Assembly: GCA_050999295.1 (NCBI GenBank) | Contig: JBPCPI010000256.1 | Coordinates: 1 to 33,791 of the forward strand | Source: JACCQS01 sp050999295 | Lineage (GTDB): Bacteria > Actinomycetota > Actinomycetes > Mycobacteriales > Geodermatophilaceae | Direction of reading: 5' to 3' | Length of the DNA: 33,791 nt | In this document: piece after piece, positions 30,764-33,791 of the stretch | Layout: each line of letters starts with the position of its first letter | How positions within the stretch are numbered: the first letter of the stretch is position 1 | Program-made: the position numbers and the translations under genes | Notes under the pieces: generated by a model | Databases searched by the model: none | Seen by the model: the letters and a program-made list of their open reading frames with translations, nothing else | What the model was told of the DNA's origin: nothing

Positions 30764-31662
30764 CAGCCGCGCGTGGCGTACCGCTCGCTGTCGGGCAGCT
30801 CAGAGACGTTGATCCCGACCATGGCCTCGCCCAGGCCCCGCGAGACCTTGGCGATCACATCCGGGTCGTCGTGGAACGTGGTGGCCGCGACGATGGCGGC
30901 TGCACGCTGCGCCGGGTTGCCGGCCTTGAAGATCCCCGAACCGACGAAGACTCCCTCGGCGCCGAGTTGCATCATCATCGCAGCATCCGCGGGGGTGGCG
31001 ATGCCGCCGGCGGTGAACAACACCACGGGCAGCTTGCCGGCTTGTGCGACTTCGGTAACGAGGTCGTACGGAGCCCTGAGTTCCTTTGCCGCACTGGACA
31101 ACTCATCGGTGTCCATCGTGGACAGCTTGCGTACCTCGCCGCGAATCGAGCGCATGTGCCGGGTGGCCTCGACGACGTTGCCAGTGCCGGCCTCGCCCTT
31201 GGAGCGGATCATGGCAGCACCTTCGGCGATCCGCCGCAGCGCCTCACCGAGATTGGTGGCCCCGCACACAAAGGGCACGGTGAATGACCACTTGTCGATG
31301 TGATGCGCCTCGTCGGCCGGGGTGAGCACCTCGGATTCGTCGATGTAGTCGACGCCAAGGCTCTGCAGCACGCGCGCCTCGACGAAATGTCCGATTCGGG
31401 CCTTGGCCATCACCGGAATCGTGACCGCGGCAACGATCGCGTCGATCATGTCCGGATCGCTCATCCGGGCCACGCCGCCCTGCGCACGGATGTCTGCCGG
31501 CACTCGCTCGAGGGCCATCACCGCCACAGCACCGGCGTCCTCGGCGATCTTCGCCTGGTCGGCGGTCACCACGTCCATGATCACGCCGCCCTTGAGCATC
31601 TCGGCCATCCCGCGCTTCACGCGCGACGTGCCGGTGACGGAGCGGTCGGTGGACTTGGACAC
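30760..31662 (-). CDS. pdxS: Pyridoxal 5'-phosphate synthase lyase subunit PdxS
   Basis: 300-residue (beta/alpha)8 enzyme that builds PLP from ribose 5-phosphate, glyceraldehyde 3-phosphate and ammonia. It has GGVIMDVV with the catalytic Asp, the first Schiff-base lysine Lys87 in PVMAKARIGHF, the second Lys155 in IRSKGEAGTGN, and the phosphate-binding GGIATPADAAMMMQLGAEGVFVGSGIF. The start is GTG 31662 with GAGG 5 nt upstream. It supplies the cofactor used by the aminotransferase in this window among many others. Confidence 0.97.
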   Translation of the reverse strand: MSKSTDRSVTGTSRVKRGMAEMLKGGVIMDVVTADQAKIAEDAGAVAVMALERVPADIRAQGGVARMSDPDMIDAIVAAVTIPVMAKARIGHFVEARVLQSLGVDYIDESEVLTPADEAHHIDKWSFTVPFVCGATNLGEALRRIAEGAAMIRSKGEAGTGNVVEATRHMRSIRGEVRKLSTMDTDELSSAAKELRAPYDLVTEVAQAGKLPVVLFTAGGIATPADAAMMMQLGAEGVFVGSGIFKAGNPAQRAAAIVAATTFHDDPDVIAKVSRGLGEAMVGINVSELPDSERYATRGW

Positions 31663-31685
31663 GAAAACCTCATGATCTCGTACGG

Positions 31686-31709
31686 CTGGGTAATCCTCAG
31701 TCTACGACC
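31686..31709 (-). promoter_or_regulatory. Putative shared control element ahead of pdxS
   Basis: The minus strand reads CTGAGGATTACCCAG followed by CCGTACGAGAT, ending near the pdxS ribosome site. A close copy (CTGAGGATCACCCAG, then GGGCCGTACG) lies at 32504-32518, upstream of the AlkB-like gene. The two regions share 14 of 15 core bases plus a downstream CCGTACG. This could be an operator or a promoter class. Only the similarity is observed. Confidence 0.45.
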
Positions 31710-31733
31710 TGTCGCCAACCCAGCCCGGACAGC

Positions 31734-32366
31734 TCAACGTGGATAGGCATGCCGGAACTGGATGCTGATCCGCTGGCCGGACGCCGCCACCTTGGGGACG
31801 GCGTGGTCCCAGGTCCGCTGACAGGAACCGCCCATGACGAGAAGGTCTCCGGGCCCAGGCAGATAGGTCACCGATCTTCCGCCGCCCTTGGGTCGCAGCT
31901 TGAACGGGCGCGGGGCGCCGAGGGAGACCAGTGCCACGGTCGCCTCGGGTAGCTCGCGGGCGATCCGATCCCCGTGCCAGGCCACGCTGTCGGAACCGTC
32001 GCGGTAGAGGTTCACCCCTACTTGGGTGAAGTCGACGCCATAGCGAGCACTCAGCTCACCCGCCATTCCCGCGAGAACGGCGGGTGGCGCTGCTTGGTCA
32101 GCATCGGCATCCAGGCGCCAGCGGTGGGTCAACCGTGGCTCGACGACCTTGCGCTCGTACATCCATCGGGAATGTTGCCCCCAAGGCGTGCCGGCCAGCA
32201 GTGTGGCGAACACTTCATCGGCACCGCCCAGCCAGCCGGGTTGATGGTCGACCCATGCGCCGTCTGCGAGATGGCGGCGCGCACATCCGCCGAATGCGGC
32301 GTCGTAGGTGATCTCACCGGTGTCGAAGAGCGAGCCCTGCCATGCCAGGTCCGGCCCACTTGCCAT
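31734..32366 (-). CDS. AlkB-like 2-oxoglutarate/Fe(II) dioxygenase
   Basis: 210 residues from ATG 32366. It has the nucleotide-flipping type N-terminus (WVDHQPGWLGGADEVFATLLAGTPW), the metal pair in VAWHGDRIAREL (HxD), a distal His in RTWDHAVPK, and the 2-oxoglutarate-binding RISIQFRH. GDLLVMGGSCQRTWDH is a typical AlkB core segment. Likely activity is oxidative dealkylation of nucleic acid bases. No Ada partner or SOS box is seen nearby. The frame stays open upstream to 32558, and a GTG at 32396 is another possible start. No start has a strong ribosome site. Confidence 0.92.
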   Translation of the reverse strand: MASGPDLAWQGSLFDTGEITYDAAFGGCARRHLADGAWVDHQPGWLGGADEVFATLLAGTPWGQHSRWMYERKVVEPRLTHRWRLDADADQAAPPAVLAGMAGELSARYGVDFTQVGVNLYRDGSDSVAWHGDRIARELPEATVALVSLGAPRPFKLRPKGGGRSVTYLPGPGDLLVMGGSCQRTWDHAVPKVAASGQRISIQFRHAYPR

Positions 32367-32503
32367 GCCATCGAGAGTAGAACGGGCATCTGACACCGGC
32401 CAGCGACGTGAGGACGGATCACGGCGCGCCCACGAGTGCGGGGAAGGCCCGCTTGAGGGGATGCTCGAGTGGATAGGGCGCGGTCGCACCATACGTACGG
32501 CCC

Positions 32504-32527
32504 CTGGGTGATCCTCAGCGCACGTGG
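32504..32527 (-). promoter_or_regulatory. Second copy of the pdxS-type upstream element
   Basis: CTGAGGATCACCCAG on the minus strand overlaps the last codons and stop of the LemA-like gene. CCGTACG follows at its downstream side. The copy is about 140 bp upstream of the AlkB-like start. Confidence 0.4.
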
Positions 32528-33045
32528 GGTGTGTCGGCCAGCTTCGTCGGGCGATCATCGATGTCGAAATGCGCCGGAAGCGGCCGGCGGGCTGCCAGTC
32601 GGAAGAGCCGGGACAGACCCTGTCCGCGCAGTTGGCGATCGTCCCGTACGGCGTCGTTGTAGAACCGCCTAGCCAACACGACCCGTTCGGTCGTTGACCT
32701 CAGGTCGAGGATGAGAGTTCCGGGAAGGCTGCCCAGCCCCGGCACCACCGCTCGCAGCAGGTGGCCCAGGTTGTTCTCAGCTTCTTCCCTAGTGGCATAG
32801 TCCGCGTTCAGGGCGTCCCGTGCCGCACACCGGAGATCCTCGGCACGCTCGCCCAAGATCTCTGGGTGCTCGTCGGCGATCGCCTGCGCGACCGCTGCCC
32901 GGCGGACCAGTTGAGCATCCAGCGCGGATCTGGCCGCCGCGACCCGCTCGTCGAGACGGTCCAGCCGCGAGACCGTCGAGGCGATCCAGACGAGCAGTAC
33001 CGCGAGCAGTCCGAGGACGACCAGCAGGATCGCTTCACTGGTCAC
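32515..33045 (-). CDS. LemA-like membrane-anchored protein of unknown function
   Basis: About 176 residues from GTG 33045. One N-terminal membrane segment (ILLVVLGLLAVLLVWIAST) is followed by a helical region (VSRLDRLDERVAAARSALDAQLVRRAAVAQAIA). Near the C-terminus are RVVLARRFYNDAVRDDRQLR and PLPAHFDIDD. The arrangement of TM, long helices and a YNDAVR segment resembles LemA proteins. I recognise it as a conserved actinobacterial type but know no function for it. The open frame extends 100 codons further upstream as low-quality sequence. The chosen start places the membrane helix at the N-terminus. It is divergent from the PPOX gene. Confidence 0.75.
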   Translation of the reverse strand: MTSEAILLVVLGLLAVLLVWIASTVSRLDRLDERVAAARSALDAQLVRRAAVAQAIADEHPEILGERAEDLRCAARDALNADYATREEAENNLGHLLRAVVPGLGSLPGTLILDLRSTTERVVLARRFYNDAVRDDRQLRGQGLSRLFRLAARRPLPAHFDIDDRPTKLADTPHVR

Positions 33046-33136
33046 GGCCGTCGAGCGTAGCCGTGCGCGCCTCGGCCGCTCGGCGCGGACCCAGAAGACT
33101 GTGAGACGCCACCTGGGTTGTGCGACAGTGCTCAGT

Positions 33137-33559
33137 GTGACAGTGCTCAATGCTGCGGCGCGTGAGCTCATCGAGTCAGGCGCGCTCGCCCACTTCGTCA
33201 CCGTCGACGAGGACGGGTCTGCCCAGGTCTCGATCATCTGGGTGGGTCTGGACGGTGATGAACTCGTGGCCGCCCATCTGGACGGCCGGCAGCGCAAACT
33301 TCGCAACATGCGTCGCGATCCACGCGTCGTCCTGTCCCTGGAAGCCAAGACGACGAACGAGATCGGGATGCGGCACTACTGCGTGGTCCATGGGGTGGCC
33401 CGGATCACCGAGGGCGGAGCGCCTGAGTTGCTCCAGCGACTGGCTCAGACATATGTCGGGCCGGGAACCGTCTTTCCGCCCTTTTCCGATCCCCCTGCGG
33501 GCTACGTCACGCGCATCATGCCCACGAGGGTCAGTGGCGCCGGGCCCTGGGCGGATTGA
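33137..33559 (+). CDS. PPOX-class F420/flavin-dependent oxidoreductase
   Basis: About 140 residues with a split-barrel flavin-binding fold: ARELIESGALAHFVTVDEDGSAQVSIIWVGLDGDELVAAHLDGRQRKLRNMRRDPRVVLSLEA. It matches the small actinobacterial F420-binding PPOX/pyridoxamine-oxidase-like family. The coenzyme is inferred from that family, and the substrate is unknown. Candidate starts are GTG 33137 and GTG 33143, neither with a ribosome site. An ATG at 33101 would add 12 unconserved residues. The stop codon lies in the loop of a perfect hairpin. Confidence 0.88.
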   Translation: MTVLNAAARELIESGALAHFVTVDEDGSAQVSIIWVGLDGDELVAAHLDGRQRKLRNMRRDPRVVLSLEAKTTNEIGMRHYCVVHGVARITEGGAPELLQRLAQTYVGPGTVFPPFSDPPAGYVTRIMPTRVSGAGPWAD

Positions 33560-33572
33560 GACCGCCCAGGGC
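33544..33572. terminator. Bidirectional terminator-like hairpin
   Basis: GCCCTGGGCGG (33544-33554), a 7-nt loop, and CCGCCCAGGGC (33562-33572) form a perfect 11-bp GC-rich stem between converging genes. The PPOX TGA (33557-33559) is in the loop. There is no T-run, which is usual for actinobacteria. Confidence 0.8.
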
Positions 33573-33592
33573 ATAGGCGTCGTAGACGGCCC

Positions 33593-33790
33593 TCACGGAC
33601 CCCCGGTGTACTTGAAGATGAACAGGCCGTAGTCGATGTCACTGGCGGCTACGTACTCGGTGTTGTTGTCGCTGAACACCTGCACGCCCCAGATGTTGCT
33701 CCCGCGGCGGTCGATGAAACTGCCCACCTCGACGAGTTCGTTGTTCTGGATCTGCAGCACTCGGAAGCCGCCGGCGTAGTAGGACAGGTA
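33593..33790 (-). CDS. C-terminus of an LVIVD-repeat-like beta-propeller protein (partial at right edge)
   Basis: 66 in-frame codons end at TGA 33595-33593; the rest is beyond the right edge. The translation includes YAGGFRVLQIQ, ELVEVGSFIDRRGSNIWGVQVF, TEYVAASDIDYGLFIFKYTG and a short end. The GFRVLQI and GLFIFKYTG blades resemble the final repeats of LVIVD-domain secreted proteins. The full function cannot be told from this fragment. Confidence 0.72.
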   Translation of the reverse strand, partial: YLSYYAGGFRVLQIQNNELVEVGSFIDRRGSNIWGVQVFSDNNTEYVAASDIDYGLFIFKYTGGP

Positions 33791-33791
33791 G

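Overview
This is a high-GC actinobacterial chromosome segment. The evidence is strong third-position GC, many GTG starts, 4-nt stop/start overlaps, hairpins without U-tracts, a mycobacterial-type LexA box, an F420-family PPOX protein, and the conserved actinobacterial order pdxS-pdxT-yebC-ruvCAB-yajC-secDF-rel-cyclophilin-MBL-hisS-aspS. I cannot fix the genus from the sequence alone.

Left part (1-10916, all minus strand). One uninterrupted gene run starts with a complete carbohydrate ABC importer: MsiK/UgpC-type ATPase, lipoprotein binding protein and two MalF/MalG-type permeases. It continues without a usable gap into non-ribosomal peptide synthetase (NRPS) genes: a stand-alone condensation (C) protein, a C-A-T module, and a further C-domain protein cut by the window edge. 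The first permease carries an SdrD/Cna-B-like domain in an extracellular loop.

Middle (11015-16932). The clamp-loader-like ATPase RarA is followed by a hairpin-rich stretch of about 500-580 bp with no recognisable gene. Next is a plus-strand MinD/ParA-like ATPase with a proline-rich N-terminus. It has no in-frame stop codon and runs antisense through a convergent class V aminotransferase and into aspS.

Housekeeping block (15178-31662). On the minus strand this runs from pdxS to aspS: PLP synthase (pdxST), YebC, a VOC-fold protein, the Holliday-junction proteins RuvCAB behind a LexA/SOS box, the Sec accessory proteins YajC-SecD-SecF, the (p)ppGpp enzyme Rel, an MBL-fold hydrolase, and HisRS and AspRS. 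A membrane-anchored cyclophilin is on the plus strand. The apt gene usually found between secF and rel is missing. Several genes here carry short repeats translated into their N-termini (hisS, rel, ruvB) or an internal loop (secD).

Right end (31734-33791). Here are an AlkB-like 2-oxoglutarate dioxygenase, a LemA-like membrane-anchored protein, a divergent PPOX-type flavin/F420 protein, and the C-terminus of an LVIVD-repeat-like protein entering from the right edge. A perfect hairpin separates the last two.

Most unusual features: the sugar-importer/NRPS gene run, the adhesin-like domain in a permease, repeat families translated at the start of housekeeping genes, and the MinD-like gene without a stop.
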